A stretch of DNA of 64,000 bases from contig NADL03000501.1 of assembly GCA_002205965.3 (NCBI GenBank), positions 496,001-560,000 of the forward strand, in the 5' to 3' direction. The translations under genes were made by a program, and so were the position numbers. This DNA comes from Kappaphycus alvarezii (Eukaryota; Rhodophyta; Florideophyceae; Gigartinales; Solieriaceae). Below are positions 1-10,128 of this stretch, one piece after another. The stretch's first letter is position 1; every line of letters begins with the position of its first letter. The notes beneath the pieces are model-generated. The model was given only the letters and a program-made list of their open reading frames with translations, made no database searches and had not been told where the DNA came from.

Positions 1-14
1 ATCCCTGCCAGAGC

Positions 15-659
15 TCAAAAGTACACGTTTCGTGGCCTTGGATGGATTTCTAAATGAGTGTCTCTGATATTATTGAACCTTTCGAGCAACATTCTCAGCC
101 ATTGATTGGCGAAATTGAGAAAGAATATGCCCCTTTTACCGCAACCCCAACAAACTCTATCATCACGAGGTTTGTTCTTCCTCATGCCGTAAGCGTCGTT
201 GCTTCGTAAGTTACCATCGTGACGACTGTCTTTGGTAGAACGCGGGTCACGGACGTATTGAGATTTCCAAGTATACAATGTATCAACAAAACAGCAACTT
301 AGTGTAGGGTCTGCATCTGAGATCGATGTCATACGTAAGTTCCTCTGATCGCTCATTCGTCCGACTTTCTCCTCTTGCTCGAATTAAGCGGCAGAAATGA
401 GTTGACTGTAAAATGGTTGATAACTTAAGTCACCGGAATTTGCTCTGCTGCAAGGCTCACGAGTCCAGGAGAATCCAATAACGGCGGAGTGAAGATACTC
501 AATCTTGTGCCTTTCTGAGCGGCAGTGAGGTGATGCTTGGGGAGTGAGCTTAGAGATTTCCTCGTGGACTTTCTCGATAGCATCATTTACAGTACAAGTG
601 GGAGAAATATACTGACTGACACTAATGTTCATCACCAGCGAGGGAACTATACTCAACAT
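15..659 (-). pseudogene. Copia-type retrotransposon gag relic, cut by window edge
   Basis: Two minus-strand reading frames (659-384, then 356-15) read in order like the end of a Ty1/copia Gag. The first contains HKIEYLHSAVIGFSW, which resembles the gag segment of the pattern KxxYLxxAVxGxxW. The second contains RVCWGCGKRG, the first half of a CCHC zinc knuckle whose later His and Cys are missing, so nucleic-acid binding is probably lost. The frames differ, so at least one frameshift lies near 360-380. Any protease and polymerase would lie beyond the left edge. The identification rests on short motifs and is moderate; it could be another LTR-element gag. Confidence 0.4.
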
Positions 660-1043
660 AGCCTTTGATGCAGTCTACCAGAGACTGTTGCAACTCTGTG
701 GTCTGTCTAATACCTTGACCGAGAACCATATCAATATAGCCTTTTTGCAAGTGCAAACTAATGGTGATTTAATGCTTCGAATATTTAGCCCCTTTTTTGT
801 AGCACTATACGTCCTCTTTTTGTGGATGGCCTATTATTTTTCGCTTTTTGCTTTTCCTTTCACTGCAAACTCTTGGTCTTTCAAATTTTGTTCTTAATTT
901 GCTTTTTGTTTCAATTTGGGTTTTTTCATTTTGTGTGTTTTTTCAATTGTGTTTTTTTCAATTTTCAAGCAAAAATCACGATTAATTTGATATTTCAATT
1001 TACTCACAACAAGATCGAATATCCAGATTGGATTTGAATAAAT
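660..1043. other. T-rich spacer without recognisable gene
   Basis: From about 820 to 975 the plus strand is strongly T-rich (runs of T interrupted by G/C), which produces short meaningless frames rich in Phe and Leu. No RNA gene, repeat or conserved motif was seen. Confidence 0.5.
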
Positions 1044-1772
1044 CTAATTTGAAATAACCCTTAAGTGATTCTTCCCAGCCTTATGGCGCTGTAAATGTGA
1101 ATCGCTCTCGAAGCTCCGTCTGCACTCCTGACAGTACGGCGGATTCTTCTTATTTTGTAAGCGGTTCTTGTGCTTGCGGCTCTGTAAATGGTCAAAATAG
1201 GTCTTTGAGCCTTTGCAAGTAACCTTGCAAAGCTTACAGGTCCGCTTCTTTACAGCCACAAGTGTAGAAATAGCCTACTTAACCCCAGCACGATCAGCAA
1301 ATCAACGGTCAGCTCTGCGGCGTAGGCGTAGCGGAGCCCTAGAGATAGGTCCGCAAGCACTGTCAGCCATAGGAGGGTCTGTATGATCAATTACTGACAC
1401 TAGACGACGTGGCAGACGTGGATGATCTGAAATCTGACCTTGACCTGAACCATATTTCACACGTGTAGTCCCTGGAACTGATCCTGAAACCCGAGGGACA
1501 CCTGTCGCTTTGTGATTAGCTGACGATGATATCCTTCAATTGGTCTGCGACGGTGATTTTTAAATGCCACATGGAGGTTCCTGATTGGTCGGCGAAACAG
1601 AGACACTTGGCGAAATTGGAGTGACTCTCGTATTTTGTGTGCTCACAGTCGGGTTTGGGGTGATGCTGACAGAGTTTGAAAGCTTACACAGAGTAGATCG
1701 GGATTCCGATCTTGTTCTGGATTCGGTCCGGCCAGGTGGCCTACGTTGCACCAAGACCGAATTTTTGCCCAT
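1044..1772 (-). pseudogene. C2H2 zinc-finger protein pseudogene (in-frame stops only)
   Basis: One uninterrupted minus-strand frame runs from an ATG at 1772 to the stop at 1044, about 240 codons, broken by four in-frame stops (TAA, TGA, TGA, TAG in the middle third) and no frameshift. The C-terminal 70 residues hold two C2H2-type fingers: CKLCKVTC...HLQSRKHK and YCQECRRSF...HLQRHKAGKNH. Their His spacing and basic tails resemble the U1/matrin or JAZ style of finger that binds RNA or double-stranded RNA. The N-terminal part is Ser/Thr/Arg/Pro-rich and looks disordered. Two stops (AAT-TGA, CGT-TGA) could be CGA to TGA changes and one (AAG-TAG) CAG to TAG, so C-to-T decay is plausible. Whether this was a host gene or cargo of a mobile element is unknown. 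Confidence 0.5.
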
Positions 1773-3856
1773 ATTGACCACTGGATAGTGTTCAGAAAGA
1801 ATTAAAAAATAAACGTATTTGTCAGTATTTACCGGCTTACACGTGGCTTGGAACAACGCCGAAATAATACAAGTAGTATATTTTCACTATCGAATAGCGA
1901 ATAGACTTACTTCTTAAATTCCCCGAAAAACGGTAATTCGGGATTTCGCGAAAATTCAAGGGAAAAAAAGGCAGACTGGCGGCATTAGTGGCGAGCCTGA
2001 AAAAAGCTGTAGACGTTTTTGCTTAGGGTAAACAAGTTGAGTAGGTTGAAATAAAATGTTGATAATGTTCTTTACTTCAGTGCCCAAGGCGGCTAGGCCT
2101 TTTATAGCCAGTAGATGCCGTCGACTACGTCCAGCACATCTACTAACTGCTTACTAGATTACCAAGCGGATAGTACTGCGGACGGCCCTAGTGACCCTTA
2201 CACTAGAACAGTCCTAGCAGGCATTGCTAACCGTACAATAGGATAGAGAAAAGCAAAAATACGAGAACAAAAAATAGTAGTAAGGGCAAAAAACTACACT
2301 TCAGGACTGTAAATAGAACATAAATATATTATTTGTATCCTGTATTACAACAATTATATTGTACACTACTGTACAGTAGCTACCGTCTATTGTACTATAT
2401 CTACTGCGTTATGGCCATCTGAATTGCTAATACATTCCTCACCGCTCCCTGCCCAATCAGGGCGATGAAAGAGAGGCACAATGGCCAATCAGACTAATAT
2501 CCACATACATTTGTGTACTATTTGAGGCAATTGGACAACTAAAATTCGTGACGCTGCTACAGCACGGCCGGAGACTTTCGCACCCGTTCACCTCCCTACG
2601 CTTTCATTACACTTTGCCAATATCTTGACATGGAATATTTGAAGGAAGGAAGGAATTTGAGAAAGATTTAAGCAAAATGAAACTCCGATAATCGGAACGG
2701 ACCAAGATCTTCCTATACGGAATGAGAATGCTGCCGGTTGGGTTGACTTGATATCAACTGATGCAGGGAGGGGAATAGAAAAGTTTTACAAGACGTTTTA
2801 ATACAATATATTTATATGTACATATATATTTAACAATATAAAAGAGGTCAAATTAAAGCTCAAAAGAGTTTCGTCGGCGAATTGAATGAAAAATATTGAA
2901 TATAAGTAAGATGACCAAGTCAAAAGCCGTTAAAGAGATTGTAAACTTATTCGAAATTTATACCTTTTTCTCTGTTTTCATTTGACTATTGACTCTTTCA
3001 ATAAAATAAATTCATAATAAAATAAGAAAAGCACTATAGTTATCACTGCTTGTGAAAATTTTGGACTTTACACCGAAAAGTTCATAAAAATCACTTCAAC
3101 AACTCGCTGGCGCCCTACCATCGGAAGGCCCAAACGTTTAGTCCCCTCACCTCCCTCGATGCGGCTGTCTCTACGAAGCATAGAAGACATCACTGGTTGT
3201 ACCGCTATGGCCAGAAATACCCTAAAGTATCCTGAAAGTATCCAACCAGTGACCGTTACCAAGGATTTTCACTGTACAAAGGCATGAGTGTAAATTTTGA
3301 ACTTTATTCAGACACAAGGGAAAAAATCATCACACTTTGTACCAAGCCAATAAAATAAATCCATCATATAGATCTTGCAATTTCTCGAAACTTCTCACCA
3401 TTAACCAATCAGCAGTTCCTTCATATATTCTTCCCATTCACCAATTAAATTTTACCATGATATTTAGTGCTGTTAATCTCACTGATAGCTTCCATATGAA
3501 CCTAAGAAATTTGCAGTTTGATTACTTTAGAGCAGGTTTTATAGAATACATATTTTTGAATTCAGTACGTTTTGACAATTAACGTCAACTGTTGCAGATT
3601 AAATTTTTATGTAAAAATATTTGGTCTCGAGCCCCGATCTGTTTACTGGAAACGAAACTCTGCAAGTAAACTATTCAATACATATTGTGCGCTCAACTTC
3701 CTGAACTAGTCGCTTCAATGAAGTGGATCGAGAGGGCATTAACCAATTCGACAAAATAAAAAACCAAGTGATACTTAGAAGGTAAAAAAATACACTGCTC
3801 CAACTTGACACAGCTCAAATGTAAGTCATAAACATCCCATGGATTGAATCCGCTCT
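1773..3856. other. Non-coding spacer; possible minus-strand TATA/LTR-like segment
   Basis: Only short, unconvincing frames are present. On the minus strand near 2100 there is GGCTATAAAAGGCC, a good TATA box. It is about 330 bases upstream of the zinc-finger pseudogene start, so it may be that gene's old promoter or part of an LTR. Sequence from 2800 to 3060 is AT-rich with many AATAAA/TATTTA words. I see no RNA gene. Confidence 0.3.
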
Positions 3857-4084
3857 TTAGCTACAAATAGAACTGAAGCCGGTGTCATGAAAGTTCAAAT
3901 CAAGTCTCCAGCATACCATAATGGTTAATGTTTTTTTAGAAGCCACAGAAAGACTGAAAAAAGACAAGAATGGTAACCAAAATAGCAAATACACCAAAAG
4001 ATACAAATAAGTGACGATATTTTTTAGCTCTTGTGACAAGAAGACCCTTTTAAAACGAATTATCATTTTTCTATTTTCAAAAAA
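3857..4084. repeat. Diverged remnant resembling the inside of the tandem unit
   Basis: The stretch around 4000-4084 (CTTGTGACAAGAAG ... ATCATTTTTCTATTTTCAA) aligns by eye, with many differences, to the sequence near 4385-4460 inside unit A (CTTGTTGCGATCAGAAG ... ATCATTTTTCTCCTTCAA). This looks like an older, decayed copy of part of the same repeat lying just outside the young array. The extent of similarity to the left is unclear. Confidence 0.35.
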
Positions 4085-4601
4085 ATGATTATGTACATAC
4101 AAGTTACGAGATCACGTTAAATACATATAGCATAATAGGTACCACTATGTTTGATTCGGAATTTATTAATGCTGCTCAATTTGGATAGTTTCTAACACCA
4201 TTTATGGACTACTAGTAAATGGAGAGTACATGGTGCTCATTGTGTACGTAATCTCACAGGGCGTGACACAACATTAAATGAAAGGCACCGGAGAAGTTTT
4301 ATATTGCACGGATGCCGACGCGTTTGGCTCGCCTTTGCAAATGATTTCGTAAACTTCTCAACCTAAAAATCCTGATAATTACGAACAAGTGATGAGAGCT
4401 ATTTCTTGTTGCGATCAGAAGTCTCTTTGAAAGCGAGTAATCATTTTTCTCCTTCAAAAATAGCGCTGCAGGGATTTTATGCAGTGCATTTCTGGAAACA
4501 ACTAAAATTACGAAAATCAGAGCAGGTTTTAGTTTTTCGTGCGCATAAAGCAGACATGTCGAAAAATTCACGCAAATTCCAATTTCTTAATTTTCTAAAT
4601 C

Positions 4602-5209
4602 AGAGTAGAAGAGAGGACTCTTCCTACATTTTCGAGTAGTTTTGGTAAGTTCAAACCGCTTCGCCGCTTAAAAACGTTCAGAGTTTACCGCTATTCGTTT
4701 TTCAAATTTTATCTAGACGTATCTTGTTTAAATTGACAGGATATGGAATTTAAAAGAGTAGAAGAGAGGACTCTTCCTACATTTTCGAGTAGTTTTGGTA
4801 AGTTCAAACCGCTTCGCCGCTTAAAAAAGTTCAGAGTTTACCGCTATTCGTTTTTCAAATTTTATCTAGACGTATCTTGTTTAAATTGACAGGATATGGA
4901 ATTTAAAAGAGTAGAAGAGAGGACTCTTCCTACATTTTCGAGTAGTTTTGGTAAGTTCAAACCGCTTCGCCGCTTAAAAAAGTTCAGAGTTTACCGCTAT
5001 TCGTTTTTCAAATTTTACCTAGACGTATCTAGTTTAAATTAACAGGATATGGAATTTAAAAGAGTAGAAGAGAGGACTCTTCCTACATTTTCGAGTAGTT
5101 TTGGTAAGCTCAAACCGCTTCGCCGCTTAAAAAATTCAGAGTTTACCTATTCGTTTTTCAAATTTTACCTAGACGTATCTAGTTTAAATTAACAGGATAT
5201 GGAATTTAA
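4602..5209. repeat. Minisatellite, four copies of a 153-bp unit (unit A)
   Basis: Copies start at 4602, 4755, 4908 and 5061 with AGAGTAGAAGAGAGGACTC and end with GATATGGAATTTAAA. They differ by a few substitutions and small deletions. The run ends where ATTATCGAAATT begins. A weak frame runs into the first copy, but I do not consider it a gene. Confidence 0.95.
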
Positions 5210-5290
5210 AATTATCGAAATTATAAATGTGTAATTTATACTTTATTTTCGTGTCGTTCGAAATGGTAGCACGAGCGGGTGACATCCGTT

Positions 5291-5650
5291 GGCTATGAAA
5301 GCCAAGTATTTAATTCATCAAAATTAATTGGAAGCGTGAGAATTAAGATCGATGCTCCAAAACTCTCTGCAGTAATTCGTTGACAGGAAAAAATTGCCGT
5401 AATTGAATTAAAATTGATTTAATAGCATAAAAAATAGAAAATCGCACTGCTCATGTTTTCAATATCAAATATTGGCTATGAAAAGCAAAGCATACAATTC
5501 ATCAAAATTAATGGGTAGCGTGCGAAGTAATATCGTTGTTCTAAAACTCTCTGCAGTAATTAGCGGACTGAAAAAAATTGCCGCGACTGAATTTAAATTG
5601 ATTTAATATCATGAAAAATCGCACTGCTTATGTTTCCAATATAAAATATT
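5291..5650. repeat. Diverged 183-bp tandem duplication (unit A)
   Basis: Two adjacent blocks begin with GGCTATGAAA at 5291 and GGCTATGAAAAGC at 5474. They share ATTCATCAAAATTAAT, AAAACTCTCTGCAGTAATT and AATCGCACTGCT, with perhaps 80% identity by eye. The duplication is much older than the array itself. Function unknown. Confidence 0.85.
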
Positions 5651-7062
5651 TCCAAGATATCGTTTTCGAGCACCTGAAAAAATATGGAAATTATGCCGGT
5701 GTAAAAAGTCAAAATCACGAAATTAATAAATCAAACGATTTGCAGACCTACAAATATCATTCTTGACCGAGGCTCATATTTTGCAAATACGGAGAAATTT
5801 TCAGTGAAATGAAGTTCTGCCCAGATCTCTGCAAAAAGCCCATATCTCCGACAAGATAGTGTGCGTTTTCTTAACTTGATCCCAGTAATTCGAAATGAAA
5901 CACGTTTTTAGCTTGGCTCAAAAATAACCAAGCCTTTCTGTTTTAATTGCCTGTCTAGGGTATCGTATGGAATTTTATTCGCCACACAAAAGAACTGAAA
6001 ACTTTCAAATTTCTCAAAGTTTTTTCCGTGAAAAAAAATGATAAAACTACTTTGCACAGCTCACCTACGCAAATCGTTACCGTGAACGTACATAGAAAAT
6101 GCATGATATTGCACATACTGCGCAAGCAGCCCACGGCCTTATGCAGCAAAGCACAGGGGGGAAATTGGGGTGTTTTAATAACTGCAAATTAAATTAGCCT
6201 ATGTTCCAAAGCGAATCAAATAATTGGTACAAATTGGTCACCATGGGGGAACTAGGAAGCGGAATTAGTCCGGTTCGAAGTCGCTAGCACAGTGCAGGTG
6301 TAATCAGTTGCTCTTAATTTTGAAAATCTCTGAAAATAGATTCATTTTTGTCGTTGGGGGTTGCAGATTTACTGAAATGTTTTTGGTTTACTTCCAGTCC
6401 TTTGCAATGCTCTTAAAAATACCGTACGTTGAAATTCTGGAGAGGAAGTTAGTTATGCAGCAAAAAATCCTGGGAATGATTGCGATGTGGAGACCATTGG
6501 ACCATCTTGATAATGGGTCGCAATGTCTCCATTGGCTGGCTCGCCATTCCACAGCCTATCGTGCTGGTTTGGGTGTCGCTATTAACTAATTGGACAGCCA
6601 CACTCGATCCCATTATGGGGCAGGGTCCTATGTGGACTCTGACGGGGTTACCTGATCCATGATCTTGCAGTGTAAAAAAACTTTATTTGCCATAAAACGG
6701 ATGTTTTGTGAAAATTTCCTTTACCTTGGTAAAGCGGGCGCAACCGAAATCATTGTACAATAAGCAACGGACCAATATCCCCAGATACGTTTGGGATCGC
6801 ATTTAGTCCCGACCGCCGATAAAAATGTATAGGCCTTGCATACTGACTTCAATGAATTGACAGGCCAGCTATTGGTATCGGTCACACTCCTCTTTCAATA
6901 ACAACAAAGGGACTAAAATGTACTTGTAATTCGCATGATATTTCTTAATTTACGGCATCATTCGTACCTGAACACACGTGTGGCGGCAAGGATTGTTAAT
7001 TACAGTATTTTCTGTATCCAGGCAAAAATTCCGACAGTCTCCACAGGATCCCTCATTGCATC
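5651..7062. other. Unit spacer upstream of haloperoxidase promoter
   Basis: Mostly AT-rich sequence without a convincing gene; it is repeated in B (11392-12814) and C (17147-18570). A frame of about 90 codons at 6308-6589 starts with TTG and changes its C-terminus among the three copies because of indels. It is therefore unlikely to be a conserved protein. No RNA gene was recognised. Confidence 0.5.
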
Positions 7063-7149
7063 GATATCCCTGCAAGTATCCGTGTTTGTCCATATCTGTA
7101 CAAATATCCAATAGTCGATATCTATGCAAATATCAATGTCTGTATAAAA
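7063..7149 (+). promoter_or_regulatory. Haloperoxidase promoter: three direct repeats plus TATA box (copy 1)
   Basis: Three degenerate direct repeats of the form (G/C)ATATC..TG.AA.TATC start at 7063, 7091 and 7117. They are followed at once by TATAAAA at 7143-7149, which lies 138 bases before the ATG at 7281. The spacing makes a core promoter with a repeated upstream site plausible, but nothing in the sequence says which factor might bind. Confidence 0.5.
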
Positions 7150-7280
7150 CCCTCTGCCCACACTCTTCTCTGGCTCGGAGCACAGGTCGTTGATCAAAAA
7201 AGCACACAGAGCGCTATTTTATTTCTGGAGCAGACTTCACACTCGGCTCAACTTTGGGGTGGCAGGTGTCAAACCGAAAA

Positions 7281-8843
7281 ATGATTCTCAGAAAAGGTAG
7301 TTGCATACCATGTCTTCTGCTACTTTCGGTGGCTGTTGCGTCCGATGTTTTCCTAAAAATTCAACCGGAAACGCAACTTCTTGAGGTTGTCTCGAACAGT
7401 GATCCGACCATCTCCGTCTTCTGGGACAGAGTAGCTCAACAGCTTGTCATTGATGGGAAGGTCGGTCCTACAATAGCTTCAAACTCCTACGCGATGATGC
7501 ATACCGCAATGTACGATGCATGGTCCGCTTACGACCCCACAGCTGTTTCCACTTCGAGTGGGAATACAATGAAGCAGAGAAATGATGAAGTGACCACAGA
7601 AAACAAGATAGAGGCCATGAGCGTCGCGGCTTTTCATATCCTGTCTAGACTTTTTCCGTCGAGCAGGTCTTACATTCTGGGAAAAATGGAGGATCTCAAA
7701 CTGCTTCCACTTACGTATTCGACCAACCCGTCGAGGATTGGAAGGAAGATGGCCAATGCTGTTATGGAGAAGTATAGCGCAACGTCCTCCACAGATTATG
7801 TTGCGGATTTGTATCGCACTGCTCCGTTCACAAATTCTGTAGATCGGTGGACTGCCGAGAGGATCCCCATCGATGATCCAGAAGGACCAGTCCAGGAATT
7901 CCTGACGCCCGAATGGGGAGAGAGGTTCACTTTTGGTGTCGAGAATGGAAAAAGCGGTCGCCCTGTCCCGCCAGAACCATTCTTGCTTGTCAATGGAGAG
8001 GTAGACTTGGACAGTAAGCAGATCAAACTTGAGAACGGCACATATCTTCCAGTGTCCCGTGATTTGATTGGAACAATTATCAATCCCAGATTTATTCTTC
8101 AAACTGAGCAGGTCATTGAATTCAGCAGGAACTTGACTGATCGCACCAAACTGATTGCGGAATTCTGGGAGGATGGTGGCGGGACATCCTTTCCCCCGGG
8201 TACTTGGATGACTTTCGGGCAGTATGTGTCAGCGCGTGACAGACACACACTTGACGATGACGCCAAAATGTTTCTTTCCCTTTCTAATGCTGTCAGCGAT
8301 GCCGGAATTACCACTTGGAATGCAAAGCTTTTTTACTTCTACGCAAGACCCGTTCGAGTCATTCGGAGTCTCGGCCATTTAGGGCTCATCGGAGAATATG
8401 ATGAGGAACTGGGTGGGTACGCAATCACGGCATACTCTCTCACGAACGGAAAAGTAATGCGGCTGCTGGCAGAAGATTGGGAAACATACCAGACACCGGG
8501 AGATCATCCCTCGCCGCCATTTGCAGAATACACTTCTGGTCATTCCGCGTTCAGCTCTAGCGGGGCGACCGTTCTAAAACTGTTCACTGGCAGCGATCAC
8601 TTTGGCGCCTCGATTACAATTAGTCCGGGGGAATCTCGCTTTGAGCCTGGGATGACGCCAGGGGAGGAAGTGACACTCAAGTGGAACACATTTTCTGCGG
8701 CTGCAGATGAGGCTGGTATCTCGCGACTTCACGGTGGAATTCATTTCAAGGATGGGGACGACAACGGGAGGACGCTTGGGGGCCTAGTTGGTGAAGAGGC
8801 GTACAAGGCCGCAATGAAGTTCATTTCAGGTTACCAACAGTAA
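7281..8843 (+). CDS. Vanadium-dependent haloperoxidase, secreted (copy 1)
   Basis: Intronless, 520 aa. The family uses vanadate and hydrogen peroxide to oxidise halides to hypohalous acids. I chose the ATG at 7281 because a hydrophobic signal peptide follows directly (MILRKGSCIPCLLLLSVAVA); the frame opens 27 bases earlier only through a TTG. The vanadate site of the PAP2-like fold is complete: K349 and R356 (KLFYFYARP), S419-G420-H421 (YTSGH), R482 and H488 (SRLHGGIH). The spacings K+7 to R, S+2 to H and R+6 to H equal those of the Curvularia chloroperoxidase. W346 and F414 also fall at the positions of its W350 and F397; bromoperoxidases of algae usually have His at the latter. This suggests a chloroperoxidase-like or bacterial-type enzyme rather than the classical algal bromoperoxidase, but halide preference cannot be read from sequence. 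It probably acts outside the cell in defence or halometabolite chemistry. Confidence 0.92.
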   Translation: MILRKGSCIPCLLLLSVAVASDVFLKIQPETQLLEVVSNSDPTISVFWDRVAQQLVIDGKVGPTIASNSYAMMHTAMYDAWSAYDPTAVSTSSGNTMKQRNDEVTTENKIEAMSVAAFHILSRLFPSSRSYILGKMEDLKLLPLTYSTNPSRIGRKMANAVMEKYSATSSTDYVADLYRTAPFTNSVDRWTAERIPIDDPEGPVQEFLTPEWGERFTFGVENGKSGRPVPPEPFLLVNGEVDLDSKQIKLENGTYLPVSRDLIGTIINPRFILQTEQVIEFSRNLTDRTKLIAEFWEDGGGTSFPPGTWMTFGQYVSARDRHTLDDDAKMFLSLSNAVSDAGITTWNAKLFYFYARPVRVIRSLGHLGLIGEYDEELGGYAITAYSLTNGKVMRLLAEDWETYQTPGDHPSPPFAEYTSGHSAFSSSGATVLKLFTGSDHFGASITISPGESRFEPGMTPGEEVTLKWNTFSAAADEAGISRLHGGIHFKDGDDNGRTLGGLVGEEAYKAAMKFISGYQQ

Positions 8844-9460
8844 CTGCGGTAGAACTTGCAGCATTTGATGCTATTAGAGCCCTGCGGAAAATGTTTCGTA
8901 TGTTAGCATATTAGCTTCATACAAAATCTTACAATGCTTTAGAAAATTTAAATAGTACTGTGTAACCTTGAAAACATTTGAGAGAGGTGTGTAAACACTG
9001 TACAGTGAAGTACATACGGTGATAAAATACGATAAACACATGCCACAGCTGAACTGGGAATTTTGAACCAATTGAGGAACACTGACACATCCGGACCAAA
9101 CTTCATTTGTGGGCATTCCAAAACGACGCCTCAACGCATGCCTTCTATGAGCTCGCAACGAGAAATTTGAGGAGTTTTAACTCCTAAGTTCCCTTGCCTG
9201 AGCTACTCACAGTCGCTCTCCAGTCCGGTGGCATACCAGTCCGCAGCGGAAACAGATGAGGAGACGCGTTCTGAGTATCCCATGGGCACTTCTGATTCAG
9301 TTTGTCTGGGAAGAGTAGAATGGCTAGGATCCCGACCTTACACCAGTTTCGTTTGGAACTTTTGATATTTTGACCTTAAAAGTATCATTGGAGATGACAC
9401 AAACGAAAATAAATTAAATGAGGAAAGACGAAGTGTTCATTATTTCTAGCAGACGCGGGC
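8844..9460. other. Haloperoxidase 3' flank (unit A)
   Basis: Contains the gene's 3' untranslated region and spacer, repeated at 14599-15215 in unit B. A minus-strand frame of 94 codons is identical in both copies only because the DNA is. No clear polyadenylation signal stands out. A GC-richer patch at 9180-9330 has no convincing frame. Confidence 0.4.
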
Positions 9461-9691
9461 ATGATCGTAATTTTTTTCATGCATCAAACCGAAAATGATC
9501 TTCAAAATCATTACATCACCACGGCGAAAAATGTTTCGCGCTTACAAGGTGTGCTGCAAAAGCTTCCATCCGGCCTGTTTGGCCTTCTGTCCGTTTCGGA
9601 TACTAGCGGCGCACCCGAAATAGAGAAGGTACGGCTAAAACCGGTGACTCAAGCTTGGATGGAGCTAGTTAAAACTTCCCAGAATAAGTGA
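9461..9691 (+). CDS. Small hypothetical protein, 76 aa (unit A)
   Basis: ATG-started frame that ends in a Lys-containing tail (LVKTSQNK). The composition is more coding-like than the surrounding AT-rich spacer, with mixed hydrophobic and charged residues and a middle segment LQKLPSGLFGLLSVSD. No signal peptide, membrane segment or known motif is visible. It might be a short gene, the last exon of an undetected gene, or chance. Confidence 0.28.
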   Translation: MIVIFFMHQTENDLQNHYITTAKNVSRLQGVLQKLPSGLFGLLSVSDTSGAPEIEKVRLKPVTQAWMELVKTSQNK

Positions 9692-10128
9692 AATGCAATT
9701 CTAGTTCAGCTGTTTCCACTGTCAAAATATGGATGCACCCAGCATACTCATCCGCCTTCCAAGGAACGGATAAAATTTGTTACATGATACGTTGCTGATG
9801 AAACTATTGCAGGTTAGTAGCCCTTCACACTCATGATGCATTCGACGAGTGGCATCTTTTTGAAATGAAAAATCGTTAAAAAAGAACGACAGAAAACTAC
9901 CGTCCCGATTCCTACATATACAGTTCCGTTTGATGTCGCAACGTTTTTTGTTTAGACTTTTTCCAAGCGTTCATGTACCCGGATCAGGTTTTTTTGCAAT
10001 AAAAAATCTTACACATACACCTGTTCATCGCTGCGTTCTTTTGAATTAAGTATTGAAGAGCATAAAAGTTTCTCCGTCTCATCAAATGTGAAAATTTTGA
10101 TGAGATATTTACAACAATTTTTCAAGAA
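9692..10128. other. Spacer at the end of unit A
   Basis: No gene recognised; the counterpart in unit B is 15447-15882. One base-count difference in a T run (9945-9955 against 15700-15705) is the main difference. It ends at the A/B unit junction. Confidence 0.4.

Larger units (their letters stand above)
4085..10128 (+). repeat. Tandem unit A (about 6.04 kb) carrying haloperoxidase copy 1
   Basis: This is the first of three head-to-tail units. Each begins with ATGATTATGTACATACAAG (4085, 10129, 15883). Unit A is about 290 bases longer than unit B, essentially because its minisatellite has four copies rather than two. It also lacks several single bases present in both B and C: for example GACCATTGG in place of GACCCCATTGG near 6491, and TTGTCC in place of TGTGTCC near 7087. 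The left junction shows short homology (TTTTCAA followed by AAATGATT) with the A/B junction, which may have seeded the duplication. Confidence 0.93.

Noticed and set aside
2040-2400. Solo LTR on the minus strand
   Set aside because: A good TATA box is present, but no second copy, no defined TG/CA ends and no target duplication could be found.
6308-6589. 93-codon frame present in all three units
   Set aside because: TTG start, and the C-terminus differs among units because of indels, so there is no sign of protein-level conservation.
7254-7280. Upstream TTG start for the haloperoxidase (529 aa)
   Set aside because: The ATG at 7281 begins a proper signal peptide. The nine extra residues would precede the signal sequence and rest on a non-ATG codon.
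7479-8102. 207-codon minus-strand frame repeated at 13234-13857
   Set aside because: Lies wholly inside the haloperoxidase gene on the opposite strand. It is conserved only because the gene is, and it has no recognisable motif.
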